Shown here piece by piece: positions 1-9,600 of a DNA stretch of 42,074 nucleotides (position 1 is its first letter; each line of letters opens with the position of its first letter). The position numbers were made by a program, and so were the translations under genes. A model generated the notes under the pieces. That model searched no databases. It was given only the letters and a program-made list of their open reading frames with translations, and was not told the DNA's origin. Origin of the DNA: Alkaliphilus pronyensis (GTDB lineage Bacteria > Bacillota > Clostridia > Peptostreptococcales > Natronincolaceae); contig NZ_WBZC01000011.1 of assembly GCF_009017275.1 (NCBI RefSeq), positions 1-42,074 of the forward strand, written 5' to 3'.

Positions 1-39
1 TGCAAACAACTATTAAAATTATATAAAGGAGGAGATTAT

Positions 40-597
40 ATGTATTTAGAAACCCATACAAAAACAGAAGAAAAAATGAAAAAAACAATTGGTGTCATCA
101 AGGATGAGCTTAATAGCATTCGTGCAGGTAGAGCAAACCCTGCTATGCTAGATAAAATATCTCTTGATTACTATGGAACAATGACTCCTTTGAAGCAAAT
201 AGCATCAGTAACGGCACCAGAACCAAGATTAATAATCGTTCAACCATATGATAAGTCATCAATGCAGAGTATAGAAAAAGCTATTATGACATCAGACTTA
301 GGCATAAACCCTTCAAATGATGGAAAAATAATTCGTCTAAATATACCCCAATTAACTGAAGAAAGAAGAAGGGATCTATTAAAGGTTGTTAAGAAAACAG
401 CAGAGGATGGAAAGGTTGCCATTAGAAATGAAAGAAGAGAAGCTAATGACTCATTAAAAAAGCAGCAAAAAGATGGACTATTAACTGAGGACGATTTAAA
501 GAAAGCACAGGATGAAGTGCAAAAAATGACTGATAACTACGTTAAAATGATAGATGAAATGGTAGCTAAAAAAGAAGTAGAAATCATGGAGGTTTAA
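40..597 (+). CDS. frr: Ribosome recycling factor
   Basis: Cytoplasmic factor that, with EF-G, splits the post-termination ribosome so its subunits can be reused. The 185-residue product has the normal family length and the expected RRF features: an early RAGRANPAML segment, the VQPYDKS strand, and the conserved helix containing RLNIPQLTEERR near residue 110. An AGGAGG SD lies just upstream of the ATG. The preceding bases look like the gap after pyrH, the usual upstream partner, but pyrH itself is outside the window. The next small gene starts three bases after the stop, so frr heads a tightly packed run of genes. Identification is secure. Confidence 0.98.
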   Translation: MYLETHTKTEEKMKKTIGVIKDELNSIRAGRANPAMLDKISLDYYGTMTPLKQIASVTAPEPRLIIVQPYDKSSMQSIEKAIMTSDLGINPSNDGKIIRLNIPQLTEERRRDLLKVVKKTAEDGKVAIRNERREANDSLKKQQKDGLLTEDDLKKAQDEVQKMTDNYVKMIDEMVAKKEVEIMEV

Positions 598-600
598 TAA

Positions 601-789
601 TTGAGAGAAATACCTGATTTAACTGGTTTTTTAGTGGAAGATGCCACTACCAAGCTACATGCTTTAGGAATAAAGGTAATAATTATAGAAAGCTACGGTA
701 AAAATACCAATAAAACTAACCACAGACGGGTTATTAGGCAGAAAAATGCTTTTGATAATAAAGTAGAATTAGTTATATCATTTTTTTAA
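601..789 (+). CDS. Small single PASTA-like domain protein
   Basis: A 62-residue protein starting at TTG, with a GGAGG SD at 588-592 inside the end of frr. The sequence follows the PASTA pattern: an N-terminal IPDLTG, a VEDATTKL helix, a GIKV strand, then RVIRQ and a closing VELVIS strand. PASTA modules normally occur in tandem outside the membrane on PrkC-type kinases or penicillin-binding proteins. This one stands alone, with no signal peptide or membrane segment, so it is probably cytosolic. Its place between frr and uppS, next to cell-wall lipid genes, hints at an envelope link, but that is inference. The domain call rests on motif reading only. Confidence 0.72.
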   Translation: MREIPDLTGFLVEDATTKLHALGIKVIIIESYGKNTNKTNHRRVIRQKNAFDNKVELVISFF

Positions 790-814
790 GCCCCCGTATT
801 TGGGGGTTTAAAAA
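783..814 (+). promoter_or_regulatory. Long hairpin between the PASTA gene and uppS
   Basis: Bases 783-795 pair with 802-814 (13 bp, one G-T wobble, five G-C pairs in the core) around the loop GTATTT. The stem contains the stop codon of the PASTA gene and ends just before the uppS SD. It is followed by an A-rich tract, not a T run, so it is not a standard terminator. It may protect the mRNA or insulate uppS translation. It would bury the ATG at 814, which argues for a downstream uppS start. Confidence 0.6.
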
Positions 815-831
815 TGATTGAGGTGAAGGAA

Positions 832-1584
832 ATGATGAATATTTTTAAAAAGAAAACAATTATCGATAGTAGTAAAATAGATAATAATAAAATACCAAAT
901 CATATTGCAATAATAATGGATGGCAATGGGAGATGGGCAAAAAAAAGAAAGCTACCCAGAACCTTCGGTCATAGGGCAGGAGTAGAAGCACTAAGAGATA
1001 TAATATCAACTGCATCTGAAATAGGGGTTAAGAATTTAACCCTATATGCATTCTCTACTGAAAACTGGAATCGTCCAAAGGAAGAAGTTTCTGCTTTAAT
1101 GGAACTGCTAGTTGAGTATTTAAAAAAGGAAGTAGAGGAGCTTAACAAAAACAATGTAAAAATAAATACTATAGGTGACATAGAAGGAATGCCTGATTAT
1201 GCTGGTGAAGAAATCAATAACGCTAAAGAATTAACTAAAGGAAATGATGGACTAGCTGTAAATATAGCATTAAACTATGGTGGTAGAAATGAAATTATCA
1301 GGGGTATAAAAAAACTACATAAGGATTTAGTCGAAAATAAGATTAATGTAGAGGACCTACAGCCTAATGTCTTTTCAAGCTATTTAGATACAGCTAATAT
1401 TTCAGATCCAGATCTATTAATTCGTACAAGCGGTGAATATAGACTTAGTAATTTTCTCCTTTGGCAATGTGCCTATACAGAGTTTTGGTTTACAGATAAA
1501 TACTGGCCAGATTTTACAGGTCAAGATTTAATACTGGCGATTCAAGATTATCAAAATAGAATTCGTAGATATGGTGGTATTTAA
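832..1584 (+). CDS. uppS: Isoprenyl transferase (undecaprenyl diphosphate synthase)
   Basis: Cis-prenyltransferase that extends farnesyl diphosphate with isopentenyl diphosphate to make the undecaprenyl carrier for cell-wall synthesis. The signature HIAIIMDGNGRWAKKR holds the catalytic Asp (residue 30 from this start). STENWNRP and the C-terminal DLLIRTSGEYRLSNF and WPDF blocks are all present. An in-frame ATG at 814 lies inside a hairpin with no SD. The GAGGTGAAGG at 820-829 points instead to ATG 832 or the adjacent ATG 835; I chose 832, giving 250 residues. It is followed by cdsA after a short gap, as in most Firmicutes. Confidence 0.97.
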   Translation: MMNIFKKKTIIDSSKIDNNKIPNHIAIIMDGNGRWAKKRKLPRTFGHRAGVEALRDIISTASEIGVKNLTLYAFSTENWNRPKEEVSALMELLVEYLKKEVEELNKNNVKINTIGDIEGMPDYAGEEINNAKELTKGNDGLAVNIALNYGGRNEIIRGIKKLHKDLVENKINVEDLQPNVFSSYLDTANISDPDLLIRTSGEYRLSNFLLWQCAYTEFWFTDKYWPDFTGQDLILAIQDYQNRIRRYGGI

Positions 1585-1601
1585 AAAGGGGGAAGAGCTG
1601 C

Positions 1602-2393
1602 ATGCTTATAAGAATCATTAGCGGAATTGTAGGTGTACCACTTTTGATAGGGATTGTCCTATACGGGGGACCATTATTATTTCTATCTGTTATGACAATT
1701 TCATTAATTGGTATATATGAATTCTATTGTGCTTTAGAGAATAAAGATATAAAGCCTATAAAATGGATTGGTTATTTAATTACTATTGCAATTATTTGCC
1801 AGTTTCACTTGGAGTTTACATACACTTACATGTTAACCTTTATTTATGTTGTGGCAATTGTACTTACTTGTATAGTCCTTTTAATAAAGCCACAGTATAA
1901 TATCATTGATGCATCTACAACATTATTTGGAATATTTTATGTTAGCACCCTTTTGGGACATATAATATTAATAAGTAATCACCCTAGGTCTACTGCAATT
2001 TGGTTAGTGTTTATTACTGCATGGGGTACAGATACCTTTGCTTATTTTACAGGTATATTTTTTGGTAAAAAGAAGCTTTGCCCCAACATTAGCCCTAAAA
2101 AGACTGTTATGGGAGCGGTAGGGGGTATATTAGGCAGCGTAGCCTTAAGTGGTGCCTTTGGATACATTTTTTTTAGAGATGATCTACTCATAGTATTAAG
2201 CATTGGCTTATTTGGCAGTATCCTATCCCAAACTGGAGATTTAACAGCATCAATAATAAAAAGATATGTTGGAATAAAGGACTATGGAAAAATAATTCCT
2301 GGACATGGTGGTGTGTTAGATCGTTTTGATAGTATTATTTTTACAGCACCTGTTATTTATTACTTTGTTTTAATTATGTCAGTTGGAGGTTGA
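1602..2393 (+). CDS. cdsA: Phosphatidate cytidylyltransferase
   Basis: Integral membrane enzyme that makes CDP-diacylglycerol from phosphatidate and CTP, the entry point to phosphatidylglycerol synthesis; pgsA later in the window uses its product. The 263-residue protein is largely hydrophobic with about eight membrane segments. It ends with the CDP-diglyceride synthetase signature at roughly residues 212-245, readable as [19 protein letters not shown] followed by [23 protein letters not shown] precedes the ATG. Its TGA overlaps the upstream context of dxr, whose SD lies inside the last codons of cdsA, which suggests translational coupling. Confidence 0.97.
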   Translation: MLIRIISGIVGVPLLIGIVLYGGPLLFLSVMTISLIGIYEFYCALENKDIKPIKWIGYLITIAIICQFHLEFTYTYMLTFIYVVAIVLTCIVLLIKPQYNIIDASTTLFGIFYVSTLLGHIILISNHPRSTAIWLVFITAWGTDTFAYFTGIFFGKKKLCPNISPKKTVMGAVGGILGSVALSGAFGYIFFRDDLLIVLSIGLFGSILSQTGDLTASIIKRYVGIKDYGKIIPGHGGVLDRFDSIIFTAPVIYYFVLIMSVGG

Positions 2394-2398
2394 AGCTA

Positions 2399-3541
2399 TT
2401 GAAAAAATCAATTGTAATTCTAGGCTCAACTGGATCTATTGGTAAACAAACCCTAGAGGTAGTAGCAGCTTCAGATTCAATGGAGATTGTAGGATTAGCA
2501 GTAATGGGGAATATAGATGAGCTGGAAAATCAAATACAAAGGTTTAAGCCTAAGTATGTAGCCGTATTCGATGAAAGCAAAGCAAAGGAACTTAAAGACA
2601 GATTAAGGTCAAATACAGCTGTTTTAAGTGGAATGGAGGGTCTACTAGAGCTGGCGGTTATTGAGGAAAGTGATATAGTTTTAAACTCAGTAGTAGGCAG
2701 TATAGGGCTTTTACCTACTTTAACAGCCATTCGCAATGGTAAAACCATAGCCTTAGCCAACAAGGAAACTTTGGTGGTGGGTGGCAGATTAATAATGGAA
2801 GAGGCAAAAAGCCATAAGGTTCAAATACTTCCAGTTGACAGTGAACACTCTGCAATCTTTCAATGTCTACAGGGTGAAGACTATAACAACATATCTAAAT
2901 TAATTCTAACCGCTTCAGGAGGACCCTTTAGAGGAAGAACGAAAGAATCATTGGTGGATGTTAAATATTATGAAGCACTTAAGCATCCAAACTGGGATAT
3001 GGGTAAAAAAATATCTATAGATTCTGCAACACTAATGAATAAAGGCCTAGAGGTTATAGAAGCAAAGTGGTTATTTGAGGTGGAAATGGATAGGATAGAG
3101 GTAGTAGTACATCCACAAAGTATTATACACTCTATGGTTGAGTTTAAGGATAACTCAATAATTGCACAGCTAGGTTCACCCGACATGAAACTACCAATAC
3201 AATATGCCTTAACCTACCCTAATAGAGAAAAAGGGAATACAACTAAGCTAAACTTAAGGGAGCTTTCGAGGCTAGATTTTTTTCAACCAAACACAGATAC
3301 TTTTCCCTGCTTAGACCTAGCTTACGAAGCCCTACGTATAGGTGGAACAATGCCCTGCGTAGTGAATGGTGCAAATGAAGTGTTGGTGGAAAAATATTTG
3401 CATGAGGAAATAAAGTTTTATGACATACCAAAATATATAGAAAAAGCTATGATAAAACATAAGAGCTTTCAATATAATTCTATAGAAGATGTATTAGAGG
3501 TAGATAATTGGGTAAGAAACTGGTTAAAATCAGAAATCTAA
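2399..3541 (+). CDS. dxr: 1-deoxy-D-xylulose 5-phosphate reductoisomerase
   Basis: Second enzyme of the MEP pathway, converting DXP to MEP with NADPH and a divalent metal. Visible features are the NADPH-binding GSTGSIG (residues 9-15), NKETLVVGG, the metal/substrate segment [43 protein letters not shown] and [13 protein letters not shown] possible TTG at 2390 overlaps the cdsA stop, but the GGAGG at 2385-2389 would then touch the start. TTG 2399 has correct 9-nt spacing and gives a normal 380-residue protein. With ispG downstream it shows that this organism makes isoprenoids by the MEP route, feeding uppS. Confidence 0.97.
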   Translation: MKKSIVILGSTGSIGKQTLEVVAASDSMEIVGLAVMGNIDELENQIQRFKPKYVAVFDESKAKELKDRLRSNTAVLSGMEGLLELAVIEESDIVLNSVVGSIGLLPTLTAIRNGKTIALANKETLVVGGRLIMEEAKSHKVQILPVDSEHSAIFQCLQGEDYNNISKLILTASGGPFRGRTKESLVDVKYYEALKHPNWDMGKKISIDSATLMNKGLEVIEAKWLFEVEMDRIEVVVHPQSIIHSMVEFKDNSIIAQLGSPDMKLPIQYALTYPNREKGNTTKLNLRELSRLDFFQPNTDTFPCLDLAYEALRIGGTMPCVVNGANEVLVEKYLHEEIKFYDIPKYIEKAMIKHKSFQYNSIEDVLEVDNWVRNWLKSEI

Positions 3542-3557
3542 TAGGTAGGTGTTAAAA

Positions 3558-4556
3558 ATGCAAACAGCAGTTGCTGCAATATTGGTTTTCGGTTTGTTAA
3601 TTGTTTTTCATGAGCTTGGTCATTTTCTTGTTGCAAAAGCATCTGATATTAAGGTTCTCGAATTTGCTATAGGAATGGGACCAAAGCTTTTTAACCATAA
3701 GGGTAAAGAAACAACATATACCCTGAGGGCTTTACCAATTGGTGGTTACGTTAGAATGGAGGGTGCCGATGAAGCCTCAAAGGATCCAAGAAGCTTTAAT
3801 AATAAACCTGTTCTAATAAGAATGGCTGTACTTATTGCAGGGTCCTTCATGAATTTTGTATTAGGTATTCTGCTATTTACTATATTCATTTATTCCGTAG
3901 GAGCTCCTTCAACAACCATTAGTGAGGTTATTGAAGATAAGCCAGCTGAATTAGTAGGTCTTAGGGCTGGTGATGAAGTAAAATATATAGATAACAAGGA
4001 AATTAACAACTGGCAACAATTAGTTGATGCTATAAATAGGTCTGAAGGCAATAGTATTAAGGTTGAGGTAATGAGGAACGGTGAAATTGTAGAAAAAAAT
4101 ATAACACCAATAATAGAAGAAACAGGACAAATAATTATTGGTATCATTCCTGAATACGAAAGGTCATTTATCACAGCCTTCACCAGTAGCTTCCAAAATG
4201 TTTTTAAAATCATGGGTGAAATCATTGGTTATCTAAGGGGACTAATAACCCGTGAAGCTACTCCTACAGAGGTGGTTGGACCAGTAGGTATTATTAACCT
4301 TGTAGGGCAAGCTGCTGCTGCTGGATGGTTGAATGTGGTTTTTCTCGCAGCCTTAATAAGTGTAAACTTAGGAATAATGAATCTTTTACCTATACCTGCA
4401 CTAGATGGTAGCAGAATTATTTTTCTTTTTGTTGAGCTACTTAGAGGTAAGCCCGTCGATCCAGAAAAAGAGGGTATGATTCATATGATTGGCTTTGCTA
4501 TACTGATAATGCTAATGATTTTTGTTACATATCAGGACTATATGAGACTGTTTTGA
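3558..4556 (+). CDS. rseP: Site-2 intramembrane zinc metalloprotease RseP
   Basis: Membrane-embedded protease that cuts transmembrane anti-sigma factors and leftover signal peptides. The zinc site HELGH lies at residues 18-22 within the first membrane helix. A PDZ domain follows the second hydrophobic segment (roughly residues 115-190, with the LRAGDEVKYID core). The third ligand motif NLLPIPALDG and C-terminal membrane helices complete the fold. The start is ATG 3558: the in-frame GTG at 3549 falls inside the SD TAGGTAGGTG. At 332 residues the length is normal. The gene is followed by an array of 7-nt repeats rather than a terminator. Confidence 0.96.
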   Translation: MQTAVAAILVFGLLIVFHELGHFLVAKASDIKVLEFAIGMGPKLFNHKGKETTYTLRALPIGGYVRMEGADEASKDPRSFNNKPVLIRMAVLIAGSFMNFVLGILLFTIFIYSVGAPSTTISEVIEDKPAELVGLRAGDEVKYIDNKEINNWQQLVDAINRSEGNSIKVEVMRNGEIVEKNITPIIEETGQIIIGIIPEYERSFITAFTSSFQNVFKIMGEIIGYLRGLITREATPTEVVGPVGIINLVGQAAAAGWLNVVFLAALISVNLGIMNLLPIPALDGSRIIFLFVELLRGKPVDPEKEGMIHMIGFAILIMLMIFVTYQDYMRLF

Positions 4557-4575
4557 GGAACAAGGATGAAAAGAT

Positions 4576-4694
4576 AGTTAAGAGTTAAAAGTTAAGAGTT
4601 AAGAGTTAAGAGTTAAGAGTTAAAAGTGAAAAATGAAAAGTGAAAAATGAAAAATGAAAAGTGAAAAGTGAAAAATGAAAAATGAAAAATGAAA
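4576..4694 (+). repeat. Tandem 7-nt repeat array 1 (consensus ARTKAAR)
   Basis: Seventeen consecutive heptamers run without a single insertion or deletion. All fit A-R-T-K-A-A-R, and only four variants occur: AGTTAAG, AGTTAAA, AGTGAAA and AATGAAA. The variants are ordered in blocks, with AGTTAAG types first and AATGAAA types last. The plus strand contains no C at all. Every unit contains one TAA or TGA, and because seven is not a multiple of three, each plus frame meets a stop every 21 nt. The array fills most of the gap between rseP and ispG. Confidence 0.95.
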
Positions 4695-4838
4695 AGATTA
4701 AAAGCTTAAAAGATTAAAAGAAAAAGAAAAGTTAAAAGTGAAAAAGATAAAAATAAAAGATAAAAGAAAACCCGATTGCAAATGGAAAATGGAAAGTAGA
4801 AAAATAAAAACACAATGTTTAAACTAAATAACTTTACA
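4695..4838 (+). other. Purine-rich low-complexity tail of the rseP-ispG gap
   Basis: The remainder of the 329-nt gap is A-rich and loosely repetitive (AGATTAA, AAGATAAA and ATGGAAA-like units) but no longer keeps strict 7-nt register. No gene, terminator or RNA gene is visible. An antisense reading frame across it is a by-product of the repeat having its stops on the plus strand. Confidence 0.7.
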
Positions 4839-4865
4839 AGTAGACATAATAATATTATGTCTACT
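4839..4865 (+). promoter_or_regulatory. Perfect 12-bp inverted repeat upstream of ispG
   Basis: AGTAGACATAAT at 4839-4850 and its exact reverse complement at 4854-4865 flank a 3-nt centre, 20 nt before the ispG start codon. There is no T tract after it, so a terminator is unlikely. TTTACA at 4833-4838 and TATGTC at 4856-4861, 17 nt apart, could form a weak sigma-A promoter overlapping the dyad, which would make the dyad an operator. Its function is inferred. Confidence 0.6.
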
Positions 4866-4885
4866 GTCATACAAAGGGTGATTAT

Positions 4886-5932
4886 ATGGGTAAAAAAACT
4901 AGAGTAGTAAAATGTGGTAATGTTTTTGTTGGTGGTGACAATCCTGTTTCTGTGCAGTCTATGACAACAACAGATCCTAAGCAGGTTGATGCTACTGTTA
5001 AGCAAATTAACGAGTTAGAAGATGCAGGCTGTGATATAGTTAGAGTTGCTGTACCTAGTATTGATAGTGCTTATCATCTAAATATTATTAAAAATAGAAC
5101 TAACATACCTATTGTTGCTGACATACATTTTGACTATAGAATTGCTTTAGAGGCTATTAATCAGGGTGTTGATGGGCTAAGACTAAACCCTGGTAATATA
5201 GGTCATGAGAATCGTGTTAGGGAAGTAGTAAAGGCTGCTAAATTGAAGGATATACCAATAAGAATTGGAGTTAATGCTGGGTCACTAGAAAAACACCTAC
5301 TGGATAAATATGGACATCCAACTGCTGAGGCTATGGTTGAAAGTGCCCTTAATCATGTAGAAATATTAGAAAAGCTAGATTTTTATGATACGGTTATTTC
5401 CTTAAAATCAAGTGATGCAATTATGACGGTTAAGGCCTATGAAATGATTTCTGAAAAGGTAGGCTATCCCCTTCACTTGGGTATAACAGAGGCTGGTACC
5501 GTTTGGGCTGGAACTATAAAATCTGCAATAGGTATAGGTGCATTATTGATTAAAGGTATTGGGGACACAATAAGAGTTTCCTTAACTGGGAATCCAGTTG
5601 AAGAAGTAAGAGTAGGCAGACAAATACTAAAATCCTTAGGTATTATACAAAATGAAATCACAATAATTTCTTGTCCCACCTGTGGACGCTGTCAAATAGA
5701 TTTAATACAGCTTGCCAACAAAATAGAAGAAAGGATTGGAGGCTTAAAAAAGCCTATAAAACTTGCTATAATGGGCTGTGCTGTTAATGGACCAGGTGAG
5801 GCAAGAGAAGCAGATATAGGTATTGCTGGAGGTGTAGGCTCTGTATTACTTTTTAAAAAAGGGGAAATAATTAAAAAAATAAAGGAAGAGGATGCTATAG
5901 AGGTTTTACTGCAGGAGATTGAAAAAATGTAA
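4886..5932 (+). CDS. ispG: (E)-4-hydroxy-3-methylbut-2-enyl-diphosphate synthase
   Basis: Penultimate MEP-pathway enzyme, which reductively opens MEcPP to HMBPP using a [4Fe-4S] cluster. The N-terminal barrel is recognised by [16 protein letters not shown] and LRLNPGNIG. The cluster ligands are Cys263, Cys266 and Cys298 in SCPTCGRC and [11 protein letters not shown], with the expected 31-residue gap. At 348 residues it is the short bacterial form. AAAGGGTG supplies the SD. It lies between rseP and polC, where Bacillus has proS; ispG in this place is common in Clostridia. Confidence 0.97.
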   Translation: MGKKTRVVKCGNVFVGGDNPVSVQSMTTTDPKQVDATVKQINELEDAGCDIVRVAVPSIDSAYHLNIIKNRTNIPIVADIHFDYRIALEAINQGVDGLRLNPGNIGHENRVREVVKAAKLKDIPIRIGVNAGSLEKHLLDKYGHPTAEAMVESALNHVEILEKLDFYDTVISLKSSDAIMTVKAYEMISEKVGYPLHLGITEAGTVWAGTIKSAIGIGALLIKGIGDTIRVSLTGNPVEEVRVGRQILKSLGIIQNEITIISCPTCGRCQIDLIQLANKIEERIGGLKKPIKLAIMGCAVNGPGEAREADIGIAGGVGSVLLFKKGEIIKKIKEEDAIEVLLQEIEKM

Positions 5933-5950
5933 AGAATGAGGTGTGTTATA

Positions 5951-6577
5951 TTGAGGATTTCCGCTATAATTCCAGCTTTCAACGAGGAAGGTCGTATCGA
6001 AGGGGTATTAGACACTATAGTTACTGCTAATATTTTTAGCCAGATAATTGTAGTAGATGATGGGTCAACAGATAATACATCACAGATTGCAGGCAGATAT
6101 CCTATCGAATTAATAGCCTTACCCTATAATAAAGGCAAGGCAGAGGCTGTTAAGCAAGGCTTGTCTGCATGTAACGGAGAGATCATAGTTTTATTAGATG
6201 CAGACCTAATTGGATTGACTAAAGAACATATTCTTCATTTAGTTAAGCCCATCCAAAATAAGGAAACTGAAATGACCATTGGAATATTTAAAGGTGGAAG
6301 ATTACTAACAGATATGGCACAAAAGATAGCACCTAATCTTTCAGGACAAAGAGCCTTTAATAGCTACCTTGCGGAGGAAATAATAATGATGGATACTTCA
6401 GGCTATAGTATTGAGGTGGCATTGAAAAAGCTAATAAGAAAAAGGGGTATTAAAACCAAATGGGTTATTTTACAAAATATAAGTCATGTTACAAAAGAAG
6501 AAAAGCTAGGCTTTCTTAAGGGAACCCAATGGAGGTTTAAAATGTACAGGGACATAATTAAGTATTGGTTTAACTAG
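5951..6577 (+). CDS. Family 2 glycosyltransferase
   Basis: A 208-residue soluble GT-A enzyme that would transfer a sugar from a nucleotide or lipid-linked donor. It has the GT2 start SAIIPAFNEEGRI, the nucleotide-binding VVDDGSTDNT, the NKGKAEAV stretch and a DAD metal motif in VLLDADLIG near residue 85. There are no membrane helices, so it is closer to the catalytic domain of dolichyl-phosphate-mannose-synthase-like enzymes than to a processive synthase. The start is TTG 5951: GAGGTG at 5938-5943 gives 7-nt spacing, while the in-frame ATG at 5936 overlaps that SD. The substrate is unknown. It is packed between ispG and polC. Confidence 0.85.
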   Translation: MRISAIIPAFNEEGRIEGVLDTIVTANIFSQIIVVDDGSTDNTSQIAGRYPIELIALPYNKGKAEAVKQGLSACNGEIIVLLDADLIGLTKEHILHLVKPIQNKETEMTIGIFKGGRLLTDMAQKIAPNLSGQRAFNSYLAEEIIMMDTSGYSIEVALKKLIRKRGIKTKWVILQNISHVTKEEKLGFLKGTQWRFKMYRDIIKYWFN

Positions 6578-6603
6578 AATGGCTTAACTAGAGGTGGTAT
6601 ACT

Positions 6604-9600
6604 ATGAAATCAGAGAATAGATTTAACTTAGGTAGTTTTTTTGAGGGCTTAGGAATAAAAGCCAATGAAAGGCTATATAGCTATAAAATAGAAAGCATAA
6701 AGTACTTTAAAGGCAATAAAAGGCTTGAAATGACTATAGAGTCTGATTCTGTATTAGATTGGCATTTACTAGAGTCACCCCTTGATATTGCTTCAAATCA
6801 ATTACAGCTAACAAATAACATAGAGTTAAAGATTAATTATAACATTGAAGCAGATATTCTACAGCTAATTGAAATGAATTGGCAAAACATTGCTTATATT
6901 ATCAAAAGATTTATACCAGCAGCAAAAGGCATTGAAGATAGTATTAACTGGAGATTAGAGGATAATATGCTTTTAGTAAGTATTGATGCTGAGCTTATAT
7001 ATGAAAAAGCAGTTGAGAGGAAAATACACTTAACAATTGAGGAATATTTTAAAAGAGATTTTAATAAAAAAATCAGTTGCAGATTCTCCACTAACAAGGC
7101 TAATGCCTTTTGTATGGAGGAATACACAGAGTTTAAAGAGAAGGAAAGCAATATATTAGCAGAGGAAATAATAAATAATGCTATTAATAACTCAAATGAA
7201 AATGAATCAAAGGATAATAGAAAAGAAATAAAGCAAAGCAGCTTAAATAAAAATACTCCTGTTGTTTTAGGTAGAAGCTTTAGCGGAGAGATTACTCCAT
7301 TATCAAACGTTAGAGAAGAAATGGCAAAGATTATTGTTGAGGGTGAAATACTAACATCTGAAGTAAAGGAATTAAATAGTGGTAAGAAGCTATATATAAT
7401 ACATGTTACAGACTATTCAAATTCAATTATAGTTAAAATATTTGAGAGGAAAAAGCAAGCAGAAAACATTGAAGACCATTTTAAAAAGGGTGTATGGCTA
7501 CAAATAAGAGGAGATGTAGTATTTGATAAATTTGTTAGAGAGTATATAATAATGGCAAATGATATCATAAAAATCCAGAAAGCAATAGAACTAGATAATC
7601 ATCCTCAAAAAAGAATAGAGCTACACCTTCATACTCAAATGTCCTCCATGGATGGGTTAAGTAGCACCACTAGCTTAATTGGCAGGGCAGCAGAATGGGG
7701 ACATAGGGCAATTGCAGTTACAGATCATGGAGTTGTTCAAGCCTTTCCAGAGGCGATGGAGGCAGGCAAAAAATTTGGTATTAAAGTTATATATGGTATG
7801 GAGGGCTACCTAATAAATGATGAAGCTAACATTATTGAAGGTATGGACTCCTATGGACTTGAGGAAACATACATTGTATTTGACATAGAAACAACAGGAC
7901 TCTCCAACAAAAAAGATAGGATAACAGAAATAGGTGCTGTTAAGGTTCATGGGGGAAAAATAATTGAAGATTTTTCAACTTTAGTAAACCCAGAGGTTCC
8001 TATTCCAGCTAAAATAGTTGAGCTAACAGGTATAAATGATGAACTAGTTAAAAATGCCCCTAAGATAGATGAAGCTATGGAAAAATTTCTAGGCTTTATT
8101 GAGGATAAACCATTAGTAGCCCATAATGCAGAGTTTGATATAGGCTTTATTAGAGAAAATGCAAGAAGACTAGGCTATCAGCTTAATAACTCTTCTTTGG
8201 ATACTTTAAAGCTTGCTAGACTTCTTTTATCAAAGCTAAAAAAGCATAAGCTAAATATAGTTGCTAAGGAATTAAACATAAAGTTAGAAAACCACCACAG
8301 AGCAGTTGATGATGCCACTGCCACAGCAGAGATTTTTTTAAAATTTATTGAAATGATGAAGTCAAAGGGAATAAATAACCTAGGTGAAATGAATAAAAAG
8401 CTAGTTAAGCAAGCGGACATTAAAAAGCTAGACACCTTTCATGCAATAATATTAGTAAAAAATTATACTGGCTTAAAGAATCTATATAGACTTGTATCAG
8501 ATTCCCATTTAAAATACTTCTATAAGAAGCCAAGACTTCCTAAAAGCCTATTGACAAAACATCGTGAAGGTCTGATTATAGGAAGTGGGTGTGAAGGTGG
8601 AGAGCTCTATAGGGCTGTTTTAGCCAATCGCACTGGCGAAGAGGTTGAAGCAATAGCTAGCTACTATGATTACTTAGAGATACAACCTGTTGCAAATAAT
8701 GGTTTCTTAATTGAAAAGGGTATTGTAGGTGGAATAGAAGACATTAAAGCAGTTAATAAAAAAATAGTAGAGCTAGGGATTAAATTAGATATTCCAGTTA
8801 TAGCCACAGGAGATGTTCATTTTTTAGATAAAAGAGATGAGGTATTTAGAAGAATTTTAATGACGGGTCAAGGCTTTAGTGATGCAGATAATCAAGCACC
8901 ACTCTATTTAAAAACAACAGGAGAAATGCTAGAGGAGTTCAATTATTTAGGTGAAGAAAAAGCAATAGAGGTTGTTATAGATAACCCCAATAGTCTGGCT
9001 GATGAAACAGAAGAAATTGCTCCCATACCCAATGGAACTTTTCCCCCAGTAATCGAAGGCTCTGATGTAGAATTAAGAAGAACCTGTTACCAGAAGGCGG
9101 AAGGCATATATGGTAGCCCTTTACCAGAAATAGTACAAACTAGACTTGATAGAGAGCTAAATTCTATTATTAATAATGGTTATGCAGTTATGTATATAAT
9201 TGCCCAAAAGCTGGTAACCAAATCCATGTCAGATGGGTATTTAGTTGGTTCCAGAGGGTCGGTAGGCTCTTCCTTTGCTGCAACCATGAGTGATATTACT
9301 GAGGTTAATCCCCTACCACCCCACTATATATGTGGTGAATGTAAATATTCAGAGTTTATATTAGATGGTTCCTATGGCGCTGGTGCCGATTTGCCAGAAA
9401 AAGAGTGTCCGAAGTGTTCTAGCCAGCTAATAAAGGAGGGACATGATATACCCTTTGAAGTTTTCTTAGGCTTTGAGGGAGATAAGGAGCCAGATATAGA
9501 TTTAAACTTTGCTGGAGAATATCAAAGTGAAGCCCACAAATATACCGAAGAGCTTTTTGGGAGTGGTAAGGTTTTTAGGGCAGGTACAATAGGCACAATA

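Noticed and set aside
4706-5005. Minus-strand open frame across the heptad tail and the start of ispG
   Set aside because: The repeat places stops on the plus strand only, so the complement stays open; the predicted peptide is a low-complexity Leu/Phe/Ser run.
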